A DNA stretch of 17,443 bases, taken from positions 1 through 17,443 of the forward strand of contig JAWXCF010000084.1 of NCBI GenBank assembly GCA_034440515.1, written 5' to 3'. This document shows, one piece after another, positions 1-7,865 of the stretch. The translations under genes were made by a program, and so were the position numbers. The notes below the pieces were generated by a model that was not told the origin of the DNA, made no database searches, and saw only the letters and a program-made list of their open reading frames with translations. This DNA is from JAWXCF01 sp034440515. GTDB taxonomy: Bacteria; Bacteroidota; Bacteroidia; CAILMK01. Every line of letters starts with the position of its first letter. The stretch's first letter is position 1.

Positions 1-272
1 ATATTATAGTATATTTATCTAAATCTGTCGAGGTTCTACAAAGAAATATACAAAAACGAGGACGTACTTATGAACTGAATATCGAATCTAAATATCTGCA
101 AAATGTTGAACATCAATACCAAAATTATTTTAATTCTATAGATTATTGTCCGGTATTACAGTTTAATTTAAATGATGACCAAGAATTAGAAACCTTAGTC
201 ATAGCCATTAAAAATGTTTTAGAAAAAGATTGGCAAAATGGAATTCATTTAATCCCTTCTTATAAATATTGA
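1..272 (+). CDS. Deoxynucleoside kinase, C-terminal fragment (5' end outside window)
   Basis: This is the last 89 residues of a protein whose start lies left of the window; the reading frame opens at base 3 and stops with TGA at 270-272. It reads IIVYLSKSVEVLQRNIQKRG, then RTYE, then a YLQNVEHQYQNYF segment. The pattern 'YL..s.e.l..ri.kRGR.yE..i...YL......Y' is the C-terminal half of the deoxyadenosine/deoxyguanosine/deoxycytidine kinase family (dNK, PF01712), where the RGR-YE arginines lie in the lid that contacts the phosphates. Such enzymes phosphorylate deoxynucleosides in the cytoplasmic salvage pathway. The P-loop is not visible, so substrate cannot be judged. The last 24 bases overlap the 3' end of the convergent aminopeptidase gene. 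It was too short and truncated to show as a full-length ORF. Confidence 0.82.
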   Translation, partial: IIVYLSKSVEVLQRNIQKRGRTYELNIESKYLQNVEHQYQNYFNSIDYCPVLQFNLNDDQELETLVIAIKNVLEKDWQNGIHLIPSYKY

Positions 273-2615
273 ATTGGTATTAGTTTCTCCATTTAAAAAC
301 TTTGCAGTTATTAAATAAAATCCGGTTAAATAGTCACTTACATCTAAGTTATATTCTTTATTAGGTTGATAATTGTAATAAACAGTTTTTCCAATATTAT
401 CATAAATATGAAGCTGGCTAACAAGTTCAGTTGATTTTATATTGAGCTGACGATTAATAACACTAATATCCACCAAATTCCTTTTTTTAGGTCGCTGATA
501 GTTAATAGAATTTTTAACATCTTGTAGTGCAAAGCAATAATCGCCAGGTTTAAAATTTTTAATTACAAAACTGCCTACACCATCATTAGAGTTTGCACCT
601 TTATTTCTAGTAGCATCTGTAACTATCACCCAAGCACTATTACCATCTGGCCTGTACATCAACATTAGACTGTCTTCCTTAGACTTATTGAAAGTAGTGT
701 CCAAATAGCCACCTACATTTATATTATTAGTTTTTCTAGTATCGTAGGGTAGCGATAACTCTAGATTTACAATAGTCAACTCTTTACCCAATACTCTCCA
801 ATATCTATCTCGACTTAATATTAGATTATTAGGGAAATCTTTCCCTTTGACAGGCGGCATAAAGTGATGCTCTATAAGGGCGAATCCAAGCACAGAGATT
901 CCTTTTTTTATTTGCATCTTTACACCTTTTTGTACCGTATTAGTACTTGTACTCAAATCAACAATTTGTCGTGTTACTGCTTCTCCTAAATCGTTATCTA
1001 AGTTCAGTCCTATAAATTCAGGCTCTTGAGCGAGACTCATAGTCTCTCCAACTAAAGATGTTTGTCTTGTCCCATTTCTAAATACTGCTGTGAAACTTAA
1101 GTTTTCTGTAGGATATTCATTTGCACCGCCCCTTTGATTTATTTTAGAAGTAATAGTTACTTTCTTATTTGGATAGTCTCCTATTATTGTTTTGTTAGCA
1201 ATTTCATATTCAGGCCAGCCACCTTGTTCAATCCAAGCTTTAAAAAACTTTTCGCGTTTAGCGGATTTCAAAACCATATAGTTTTTAAAATCTAAATATG
1301 ACCAGGTGCTATTTCCCCTTTGACAAGTAAGTCCACCTATGTCAGTCATAAAGTTTGACCCATTTGAGGTGTGATTTAAAGTTTGAAGTGCAATGGCGCC
1401 TTTACTATATACTGTTTGACTATAAGTGTTATCAGCTGAAGTCGGAAAGATTGGATTTAAAGCTCCTTCATAAGCTGGAGCATACCATACTGCCTGCAAC
1501 AGCTGCCCCTGTTGATGATCAACCCGTGCTTGTTTGTTATATAGCTTTTCAAATACATAGCCTTCAAAATAACTGGCAAAGCCTTCATTTAAAAACATAG
1601 ATGTAGCATTATCACAAGTCAGCAAATCGCCAAACCAATGGTGCGCCAATTCGTGAATCCAAAGACTAATATCTCCGTTACTATTCATTGCAGACGCTGG
1701 GTATGCTATGTTAGTAGCGTGTTCCATAGCACCACCACTGTAGGGTATGCCTATGTATCCTACTCGGTCAAATTGATAATCACATAAAAATTCTTCATAT
1801 ATATCTAGAACTTCAGGCAATTTTGCAAAATGTTCTGCAATTGCATTTATTCCTGCAAATCGAACTGAATTATAGATTAATATATCTTTCTTTTGTTTAC
1901 TATTTCTGGTGGTGTAATCAGTTTTATATAGCAAGTATTTACTAGCAGCAAATGAGGCTAAATAGGTTGGAATTTGTTGATTTAGTTTCCACTTCGTATA
2001 TTTTATATTGTTCCTTATCTCTATACTTTCCAAATTTCCGTTGCAAACTGCAGTTAAATTTGGAGTAGTTAGTATTTCAAAAGAAAACAAAGCTTTATCT
2101 GTGAAATTATCTACACAGGGAAACCAAGCTTGACCTAAACTGGGTGGATGAACAGTAAAGCCAACCCCCATATTGTAGAACCAACCGCTGTCTGAAGTAT
2201 TAAGAACTACGCCACCAAAGCCTGATGGGTCGAAATAAGGTGTACCTGAATATTTTACCCTAATCTGAATCTGATCACCAGCTTTTATACCTGATTTTAG
2301 ATTTATGCTTAATAACTTATTGTCATAACTAAATACACTAGTTACTCCATTTATATAAACAGAATCTACCTTTAACTGCAATAGGTTTAATTCTATTTTC
2401 AATGGATTGTCTTTCAGTGCATTAATACTAATTTTGGTATCTCCTGTTATTATTTTGTTCAGAGCTTTAGTTAAGTCTAACTTAATATCATATCTCTTTA
2501 CATCAAATTCTAAAGTTCCTTGACAAAATCCTATTGATTGATTTAATATGAGTATGACAATAGTTGCCAATATAATTGGCTTTTTTACGATAAAAACTTT
2601 AAATTTTATTAACAT
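249..2615 (-). CDS. Secreted M1-family zinc aminopeptidase with T9SS C-terminal sorting domain
   Basis: 788 residues. The N terminus has lysines followed by a hydrophobic stretch (about residues 10-30, ending IGFCQG), a likely signal peptide cleaved near residue 32. An M1 N-terminal beta domain follows. The exopeptidase motif appears as GGAMEHA (294-300), with His where the usual GAMEN has Asn. The zinc site is HELAH (321-325) with Glu344 exactly 18 residues after the second His (HEXXH-X18-E), in NEGF. Tyr403 (TVYSKGA) fits the conserved transition-state tyrosine. About the last 75 residues look like a Por/T9SS type A sorting domain: IYDNIGKTVY, then LTGFYLITAKF and a basic end. Inference: exported by Sec, then by the type IX system to the cell surface or medium, where it trims N-terminal residues from peptides. 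Its 3' end overlaps the deoxynucleoside kinase gene; its 5' end is divergent from gyrA. No convincing promoter box was seen upstream on this strand. Confidence 0.93.
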   Translation of the reverse strand: MLIKFKVFIVKKPIILATIVILILNQSIGFCQGTLEFDVKRYDIKLDLTKALNKIITGDTKISINALKDNPLKIELNLLQLKVDSVYINGVTSVFSYDNKLLSINLKSGIKAGDQIQIRVKYSGTPYFDPSGFGGVVLNTSDSGWFYNMGVGFTVHPPSLGQAWFPCVDNFTDKALFSFEILTTPNLTAVCNGNLESIEIRNNIKYTKWKLNQQIPTYLASFAASKYLLYKTDYTTRNSKQKKDILIYNSVRFAGINAIAEHFAKLPEVLDIYEEFLCDYQFDRVGYIGIPYSGGAMEHATNIAYPASAMNSNGDISLWIHELAHHWFGDLLTCDNATSMFLNEGFASYFEGYVFEKLYNKQARVDHQQGQLLQAVWYAPAYEGALNPIFPTSADNTYSQTVYSKGAIALQTLNHTSNGSNFMTDIGGLTCQRGNSTWSYLDFKNYMVLKSAKREKFFKAWIEQGGWPEYEIANKTIIGDYPNKKVTITSKINQRGGANEYPTENLSFTAVFRNGTRQTSLVGETMSLAQEPEFIGLNLDNDLGEAVTRQIVDLSTSTNTVQKGVKMQIKKGISVLGFALIEHHFMPPVKGKDFPNNLILSRDRYWRVLGKELTIVNLELSLPYDTRKTNNINVGGYLDTTFNKSKEDSLMLMYRPDGNSAWVIVTDATRNKGANSNDGVGSFVIKNFKPGDYCFALQDVKNSINYQRPKKRNLVDISVINRQLNIKSTELVSQLHIYDNIGKTVYYNYQPNKEYNLDVSDYLTGFYLITAKFLNGETNTNSIFIRRD

Positions 2616-2698
2616 TATGCTTGCTTATTAACACAATATAGAGGGACTTTACCCTGCATATACGGTATAAAAATACTAATTTAGCGCATATTTTTATA
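2616..2698. promoter_or_regulatory. Divergent intergenic region, aminopeptidase / gyrA
   Basis: This 83-base AT-rich gap must hold the 5' signals for both divergent genes. On the plus strand TAATTTAG at 2677-2684 matches 7 of 8 positions of the Bacteroidota -7 box TAnnTTTG; it would start transcription very close to the gyrA ATG at 2699, giving a leader of only several bases. There is no clear TTG-type -33 element at the right distance. On the minus strand only a 6-of-8 match (TATATTGT) is present. No Shine-Dalgarno sequence is visible before either start. The assignment is tentative. Confidence 0.3.
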
Positions 2699-5335
2699 AT
2701 GGAAGAATTAGGGAGTTGGACTGAGAAGATTATTCACATCAATATAGAGGATGAAATGAAAACAGCTTACATAGATTATTCTATGTCTGTTATCGTTTCC
2801 AGAGCATTGCCTGATGTTAGAGATGGTTTAAAACCTGTACACAGACGTGTACTTTATGGAATGACCGAACTGGGACTTGCTCACAATAGGCCATTTAAAA
2901 AATCTGCTAGAATAGTAGGTGAAGTATTAGGTAAGTATCACCCACACGGTGACTCATCAGTATATGAAACAATGGTGCGTATGGCGCAGGAGTGGTCATT
3001 ACGTTATCTATTGGTAGATGGTCAAGGTAATTTCGGATCTATAGATGGAGATAACCCTGCCGCACTTCGTTATACTGAGGCGCGCTTAACCAAATTGGCA
3101 GAGGAACTATTAACTGATTTAGATAAAGATACGGTCGATTTCAGACCCAACTTTGATGAATCGCTTAAAGAACCAACCGTATTACCTGCAAAATTTCCGA
3201 ATCTTTTAGTAAATGGAGCTTCTGGCATTGCCGTGGGTATGGCAACAAATATGCCCCCACATAATTTAAGAGAAGTAATAGAAGGTATAGTTGCCTACAT
3301 AGAGAATAATGACATTACAATAGACGATTTAAGAACCTTCATTAAGGCACCTGATTTCCCAACAGGGGGTATTATATATGGTTATGAGGGCGTTAAAAAT
3401 GCATTTGAGACTGGTAGAGGTCGAATTGTATTGCGTGGTAAAACCGAAATAGAAGAATTACCTAATGGCAGACAGCGAATTATAATCTCTGAAATACCAT
3501 ATCAGGTAAATAAAGCCAATATGGTGGCTAAAACAGCTGATCTGGTTAATGAAAAAGTAATAGAGGGAATTAGCGAGATAAGAGATGAAAGTGATCGCAG
3601 TGGTATGCGTGTTGTTTATGAGATAAAGAAAGATGCTGATGCACACGTTGTACTAAACAAACTATATAAAAATACCCAGTTACAAAATACATTTAATGTA
3701 AATAACATAGCTCTGGTAAAGGGTAGGCCAATAGCATTAAACCTTTTAGACTTAATTAGGTACTTTGTAGAACATAGACACGAAGTAGTAGTACGTAGAA
3801 CTCAATTTGAACTAAATGAAGCTGAAAAAAGAGCCCACATTTTAGAGGGTTTATTAATTGCATTAGACCACTTAGACCAAGTTATTGCTTTAATCAGAAG
3901 TTCTCAAACACCTGATATAGCTAGAACGGGACTAATGGAAACATTTGGTCTTAGTGAGATTCAAGCTAAAGCAATCTTAGATATGAGGTTGCAAAGACTT
4001 ACTGGACTAGAACGTGATAAAATTCGTGCCGAGTTTGATGAATTGATGAAGACCATTTTAAGACTTAAAGAGATATTGGCAGACAAGTCTTTAAGAATGG
4101 ACATAATAAAAGAGGAATTAATTGGCATTTCAGAAAAGTTTGGTGACGACAGAAGAACTCAAATAGTGTATTCTGGTGACGACCTAACAATGGAAGACCT
4201 TATACCTGATGAAGAGGTTGTTGTAACCATATCGCATCTAGGTTATATAAAGAGAACAACATCAAGAGAATATAAAAGACAAGGTAAAGGCGGCAGAGGA
4301 AGTAGGGGAGCATCTAGTAGAGAAGAAGACTTTATAGAAGATCTATTTACTACCTCAAACCACGGCTATATGTTGCTGTTTACAGAAAATGGTAAATGCT
4401 ACTGGTTAAGGGTATATGAAATTCCAGAAGGATCTAAAAACTCTAAGGGAAGACCAATTCAAAATGTAATTCAAATAGAGGCAGGGGATAAAGTTCGTGC
4501 TTATATCACGGTTAAAAACCTTAGTGACTCAGAGTATGTTAACAACAATTACATATTCTTTTGCACTAAAAAAGGTGTTATTAAAAAAACTGCATTAGAA
4601 TCGTATAGCAGACCTAGGCAACGTGGAATTATTGCCATTAACATAGCTGAAGATGATCAATTACTAGGTGCAATGTTGACGAATGATACCCGAGATGTAA
4701 TAATGGCAACAAAATATGGACAAGCGATTAGGTTTGAACAGCATAGAGTTAGGCCAATGGGTAGAAATAGTACTGGAGTACGCGGAGTTCGACTAAGTGT
4801 AGAAGAAGATAACGAGGTAATCGGTATGATTAACGTTCCCACCAAAGTAGATAACGAAAGTGTAAGCGATGAAACCATACTGGTAGTGTCCAGCCACGGA
4901 TATGGCAAACGTAGTGACGAATCAGAATACCGTGTTACCAATAGAGGTGGTAAGGGAATAAGAACAATGCTTATTACTGAGAAAACTGGACAATTGGTCG
5001 GTATTTTGAATGTTAAGGAAGAAGAAAACGATTTACTTATCATCACTAAAAATGGTATTTTAATTAGAATGCCAATCGGACAAATTAGGTCAATGGGTCG
5101 TGCGACACAGGGAGTAAGGTTAATAAAACTAAATAGCGGTGATGACATAGCCAGTATTGCACTAGTTGAGGCTGAAGAAGAAGAAATGTTGGAAGTATTG
5201 GTAGAAAATGAATTTGCTGTCACTGAGGAGGGTGTTGCAGAAATAAAAGACCAACCGACTGATGCAGATGCTGATGAGCCTGTAGAATTAGATAATGATG
5301 AAACAACAGATAATGACGACGAAGATGAAGAATAG
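2699..5335 (+). CDS. gyrA: DNA gyrase subunit A
   Basis: 878 residues, the usual GyrA length. Type IIA topoisomerase subunit that cuts and rejoins DNA; with GyrB it introduces negative supercoils using ATP. The breakage-reunion domain starts with SRALPDVRDGLKPVHRR (34-50). The catalytic tyrosine is Tyr125 in ALRYTEARL (E. coli Tyr122). The quinolone-determining region HPHGDSSVYE has Ser86 and Glu90 at the places of E. coli Ser83 and Asp87. SGIAVGMATNMPPHN follows at 175-189. The GyrA box is QGKGGRG (528-534), which separates gyrase A from ParC, and the C-terminal beta-pinwheel blades follow. The protein ends in a strongly acidic tail (about the last 50 residues, rich in D and E), a part known in other gyrases to tune supercoiling. 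The start at 2699 gives the normal N terminus. The 3' end overlaps the next gene, so the two are probably one transcript. Confidence 0.98.
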   Translation: MEELGSWTEKIIHINIEDEMKTAYIDYSMSVIVSRALPDVRDGLKPVHRRVLYGMTELGLAHNRPFKKSARIVGEVLGKYHPHGDSSVYETMVRMAQEWSLRYLLVDGQGNFGSIDGDNPAALRYTEARLTKLAEELLTDLDKDTVDFRPNFDESLKEPTVLPAKFPNLLVNGASGIAVGMATNMPPHNLREVIEGIVAYIENNDITIDDLRTFIKAPDFPTGGIIYGYEGVKNAFETGRGRIVLRGKTEIEELPNGRQRIIISEIPYQVNKANMVAKTADLVNEKVIEGISEIRDESDRSGMRVVYEIKKDADAHVVLNKLYKNTQLQNTFNVNNIALVKGRPIALNLLDLIRYFVEHRHEVVVRRTQFELNEAEKRAHILEGLLIALDHLDQVIALIRSSQTPDIARTGLMETFGLSEIQAKAILDMRLQRLTGLERDKIRAEFDELMKTILRLKEILADKSLRMDIIKEELIGISEKFGDDRRTQIVYSGDDLTMEDLIPDEEVVVTISHLGYIKRTTSREYKRQGKGGRGSRGASSREEDFIEDLFTTSNHGYMLLFTENGKCYWLRVYEIPEGSKNSKGRPIQNVIQIEAGDKVRAYITVKNLSDSEYVNNNYIFFCTKKGVIKKTALESYSRPRQRGIIAINIAEDDQLLGAMLTNDTRDVIMATKYGQAIRFEQHRVRPMGRNSTGVRGVRLSVEEDNEVIGMINVPTKVDNESVSDETILVVSSHGYGKRSDESEYRVTNRGGKGIRTMLITEKTGQLVGILNVKEEENDLLIITKNGILIRMPIGQIRSMGRATQGVRLIKLNSGDDIASIALVEAEEEEMLEVLVENEFAVTEEGVAEIKDQPTDADADEPVELDNDETTDNDDEDEE

Positions 5336-6554
5336 CCTATTATTGTTTGGAGGATTAATTTTCTCAGTTGGATTATCTGCGCAAGTAGATAAACTTAATT
5401 CAGCATCTAAGTACCTAAAAGATAAGGACTATGATAAAGCTGTTGAAGCTATTAACCTAGCATCACAAAATCCTGAAACAGCATTAAATGCTAAAACTTA
5501 TTATATAATGGGAAATGTGTATGGTGGAATTATGCAAGATGCTGCTGCTGTAGGCATTAAAAGTAAATACCCGATGGCTCAGAGCCTTATGGTAAGTGCT
5601 TACCTAAAAGGGCTAGAAATAGAAAATGCACCTAAAACTAAGAAAAAAGTAACGGACGATATATTAGATACCTTAATTCCTAAACTAGATAAGTTCTTAA
5701 TTAGTGGCTTTGAATCATTTAGTAAAGGAGACTATGCTGGTACTGAATTGAATCTAGGCGCTTACTTGAAAATTTACCCAAATGTGGGTGAAAGGAAAGT
5801 ATTTGTTGATAATAGGCTGGCTCAATACAAACTAGCATTAAATGATATTAAAATTAGAGTAGCAGTAGCTGTAGATAGCATAGGCAGGAAATCAGATGCT
5901 AAAATTCTATATATGAATATGATTAATGCAAAGATTGATAATCAGGCAGTTCCATACCTTAGAATGTCTAAAATCTATCAAAATGATCGTAAGATAGATT
6001 CTGCTATCGCAATTTTAGATCTAGGTATTGCTCAAATTACCAACGAGGACCAACAAAATACCGTTCTTATAGAAAAATTAAATCTGTTGGTAGCCGAAGG
6101 TAAAAAGAAAGAAGCCATAGAGGCAGGTAAACAGGCCATAGCTAGAAACCCGAAAAGGTCAGATATATATGTGGTTGTTGCCAACCTGTACGCAGACTTG
6201 CAAATGGACACTGAAGCTAAAGATATGATGGCGAAAGCGTTGGAATTAGATCCTGAGGGTTTTGCTACCAATTATAATATTGGAATAAACTACTTTAACA
6301 AGGGGGTAGAATATGCTAAAGCATATATGAATAGTAAGAAACCTGCTGATCAAAAGAAATTTGAAGATTTAACTAAAGAGCAATGGCCTCAAGCTTCAAA
6401 ATATTTAGAAAAAGCAGTTTCAATATATAAAGTAGGTAAAGACCCAAAGAATCAATTAAAAGCTGCCTACAACGCTTTGAGTCAATTAAGCGCACAGATT
6501 GGTAAAATGGATGATTTCAACAAATACGCCAAACTTCGTGACGAATTAAAATAG
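5325..6554 (+). CDS. Exported tetratricopeptide-repeat (TPR) protein
   Basis: 409 residues from the chosen start. I place the start at the ATG at 5325 because it begins a clean signal peptide, MKNSLLLFGGLIFSVGLSAQ, with cleavage expected after AQ; the in-frame ATGs further up (from 5295) would add a polar MMKQQIMTTK stretch deep inside gyrA. The gene overlaps the gyrA stop by 11 bases in another frame, which suggests translational coupling. The mature part is helical with several TPR-like units, roughly at residues 27-45, 128-155, 210-240, 248-277 and 280-310 (for example the stretch around EAKDMMAKALELDPE, with the typical A-L-P spacing). TPR arrays mediate protein-protein contacts, here likely in the periplasm. 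No catalytic motif is visible and the partner is unknown. Transcription probably ends at the hairpin at 6582-6616. Confidence 0.85.
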   Translation: MKNSLLLFGGLIFSVGLSAQVDKLNSASKYLKDKDYDKAVEAINLASQNPETALNAKTYYIMGNVYGGIMQDAAAVGIKSKYPMAQSLMVSAYLKGLEIENAPKTKKKVTDDILDTLIPKLDKFLISGFESFSKGDYAGTELNLGAYLKIYPNVGERKVFVDNRLAQYKLALNDIKIRVAVAVDSIGRKSDAKILYMNMINAKIDNQAVPYLRMSKIYQNDRKIDSAIAILDLGIAQITNEDQQNTVLIEKLNLLVAEGKKKEAIEAGKQAIARNPKRSDIYVVVANLYADLQMDTEAKDMMAKALELDPEGFATNYNIGINYFNKGVEYAKAYMNSKKPADQKKFEDLTKEQWPQASKYLEKAVSIYKVGKDPKNQLKAAYNALSQLSAQIGKMDDFNKYAKLRDELK

Positions 6555-6581
6555 GTTTAAAAGTATTTCTTTATTATGATA

Positions 6582-6616
6582 AATGCCGACTTCTCATACT
6601 ATGAGTTGTCGGCATT
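6582..6616. terminator. Hairpin terminator between convergent TPR and ychF genes
   Basis: AATGCCGAC (6582-6590) pairs perfectly with GTCGGCATT (6608-6616), and inside it CTCAT (6593-6597) pairs with ATGAG (6601-6605), separated by a TT/TT internal loop and closed by a 3-base ACT loop. The stem is GC-richer than its surroundings. On the plus strand it is followed by ATTACTTTAT, a poor T-run; on the minus strand by TTATCATAATAAAG. Its place between two convergent genes suggests a two-way terminator, 28 bases past the TPR stop. Confidence 0.75.
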
Positions 6617-6630
6617 ATTACTTTATAAGG

Positions 6631-6680
6631 GATCTCAATTCAAGTTATGCTGAATTCAACTTAACATAATGTTAATTATG
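6631..6680. repeat. Cluster of small palindromes downstream of ychF
   Basis: TTAACAT-A-ATGTTAA (6661-6675) is a perfect 7+1+7 palindrome. It overlaps a second inverted repeat, CATAAT-gtta-ATTATG (6665-6680). Just upstream, AAGTT (6642-6646) pairs with AACTT (6658-6662) around GAATTC, and AATTCAAGTT/AATTCAACTT form an imperfect direct repeat. The block lies between the hairpin at 6582-6616 and the ychF stop codon. It may be extra termination structure for ychF or a protein-binding site; nothing in the sequence decides between these. Confidence 0.4.
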
Positions 6681-6710
6681 TAACAAATGGATAAGTCTAA
6701 GTTTAAATCA

Positions 6711-7805
6711 TCAGACATTAAATCTAAAGTGCATCACGTCTCCGTCTGCTACAATGTAGTCTTTACCCTCGACGCGCATTTTGCCAGCTTCTTTACACGC
6801 TGTCTCAGACTTTAATGAAACGAAATCATTGAATGCAATAACTTCAGCACGTATAAATCCTTTTTCAAAATCTGTATGAATAACACCAGCTGCTTGTGGT
6901 GCTTTAAAGTTTGTACCAATAGGCCAAGCTCTTACTTCTTTAACACCAGCTGTGAAATAAGTATTTAATTTCAGTAAGGAATATGCAGATCTAATCAATT
7001 TATTTACTCCAGGCTCTGTTAAATCATACATTGCTAAATACCCAGCTCGCTCATCATTATCTGCTATTTCCGAGATTTCTGATTCTATCTTGGCGCTAAC
7101 CATTAATATTTCAGCATTCTCATCTGCAATAGATAGTTTCAGCTTCTCTACCAACTCGTTACCACTTACTACAGCTTCCTCATCTACATTAGCTATGTAC
7201 AATACAGGCTTAATGGTTAATAAGTGAAGATCGTGAATTTCTAGTTTTTCTTCAGGTGTTAACTCTAGCGATCTTACATTTTTACCCTGCAATAAATGAT
7301 TTCTTACTGAATTTAAAATTTCTAAAAATTTGGCAGCTGTTTTATCAGTCTTGGCTAGTTTTTCTGTTTTTTGTATGCGTTTCTCAACTGAGTCTAAGTC
7401 TTTAAATTGCAACTCAATATCAATAACCTCTTTATCCCTAACTGGATCTACATTACCATCTACGTGTACCACATTTGGGTCATCAAAACACCTAACTACG
7501 TGAATTATAGCATCAGTATCGCGTATATTTCCCAGGAATTGATTCCCAAGACCTTCGCCTTTACTGGCACCTTTTACCAAGCCTGCTATATCTACTATTT
7601 CAATAGTATTTGGTACTACCCTCTCCGGATTTATCAATTCTGCTAATACCTGTAACCTGGGATCAGGTACAGTTATCACACCAATGTTTGGTTCTATTGT
7701 ACAAAAGGGAAAGTTTGCAGCTTGTGCCTTAGCACTGCTTAAAGAATTAAAAAGAGTTGACTTACCTACGTTAGGCAAGCCGACTATACCACATTGTAAT
7801 GCCAC
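6711..7805 (-). CDS. ychF: YchF/OLA1-family ribosome-associated ATPase
   Basis: 364 residues, the family's standard length (about 363). The P-loop GLPNVGKS is at residues 9-16. DIAG (72-75) is the G3 motif, followed by Leu76 where classical GTPases have the catalytic Gln, as expected for this hydrophobic-substitution class. The G4 motif is NVDE (206-209) in place of NKxD, the change that gives YchF/OLA1 its preference for ATP. A coiled-coil insertion lies near 130-175. The C-terminal TGS domain covers about 280-364 (from NTYFTAGVKEVRAW to DGDVMHFRFNV). Members bind ribosomes and are linked to translation and oxidative stress control; the exact role is unsettled. It follows the HMG-CoA lyase gene on the same strand with a 60-base gap that contains a candidate promoter, so it may be transcribed both alone and by read-through. 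Confidence 0.97.
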   Translation of the reverse strand: MALQCGIVGLPNVGKSTLFNSLSSAKAQAANFPFCTIEPNIGVITVPDPRLQVLAELINPERVVPNTIEIVDIAGLVKGASKGEGLGNQFLGNIRDTDAIIHVVRCFDDPNVVHVDGNVDPVRDKEVIDIELQFKDLDSVEKRIQKTEKLAKTDKTAAKFLEILNSVRNHLLQGKNVRSLELTPEEKLEIHDLHLLTIKPVLYIANVDEEAVVSGNELVEKLKLSIADENAEILMVSAKIESEISEIADNDERAGYLAMYDLTEPGVNKLIRSAYSLLKLNTYFTAGVKEVRAWPIGTNFKAPQAAGVIHTDFEKGFIRAEVIAFNDFVSLKSETACKEAGKMRVEGKDYIVADGDVMHFRFNV

Positions 7806-7832
7806 TGAATATTAGTCCGTATTTTGAGCATT

Positions 7833-7840
7833 CAAAGGTA
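7833..7840 (-). promoter_or_regulatory. Candidate -7 box for ychF (TACCTTTG)
   Basis: Read on the minus strand, TACCTTTG is a full match to the Bacteroidota -7 consensus TAnnTTTG. TTTA lies 20 bases upstream, a one-base-off match to the -33 TTTG. Transcription would start near 7826, leaving a leader of about 20 bases before the ychF ATG. This is consensus matching only. Confidence 0.4.
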
Positions 7841-7865
7841 GGTATGCAAAATCAATACAGTAAAT

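Noticed and set aside
4657..5223. 188-residue open frame on the minus strand inside gyrA
   Set aside because: It lies wholly inside the well-supported gyrA, is rich in Ser, Leu and Ile as antisense frames are, and shows no family motif.
5295..5324. Upstream in-frame ATGs for the TPR gene
   Set aside because: They add a polar MMKQQIMTTK segment in front of a clean signal peptide and extend the overlap with gyrA; the ATG at 5325 is the better start.
2699..5335. ParC (topoisomerase IV subunit A) as an alternative to GyrA
   Set aside because: The near-intact GyrA box QGKGGRG (528-534), full C-terminal pinwheel and length near 880 fit GyrA.
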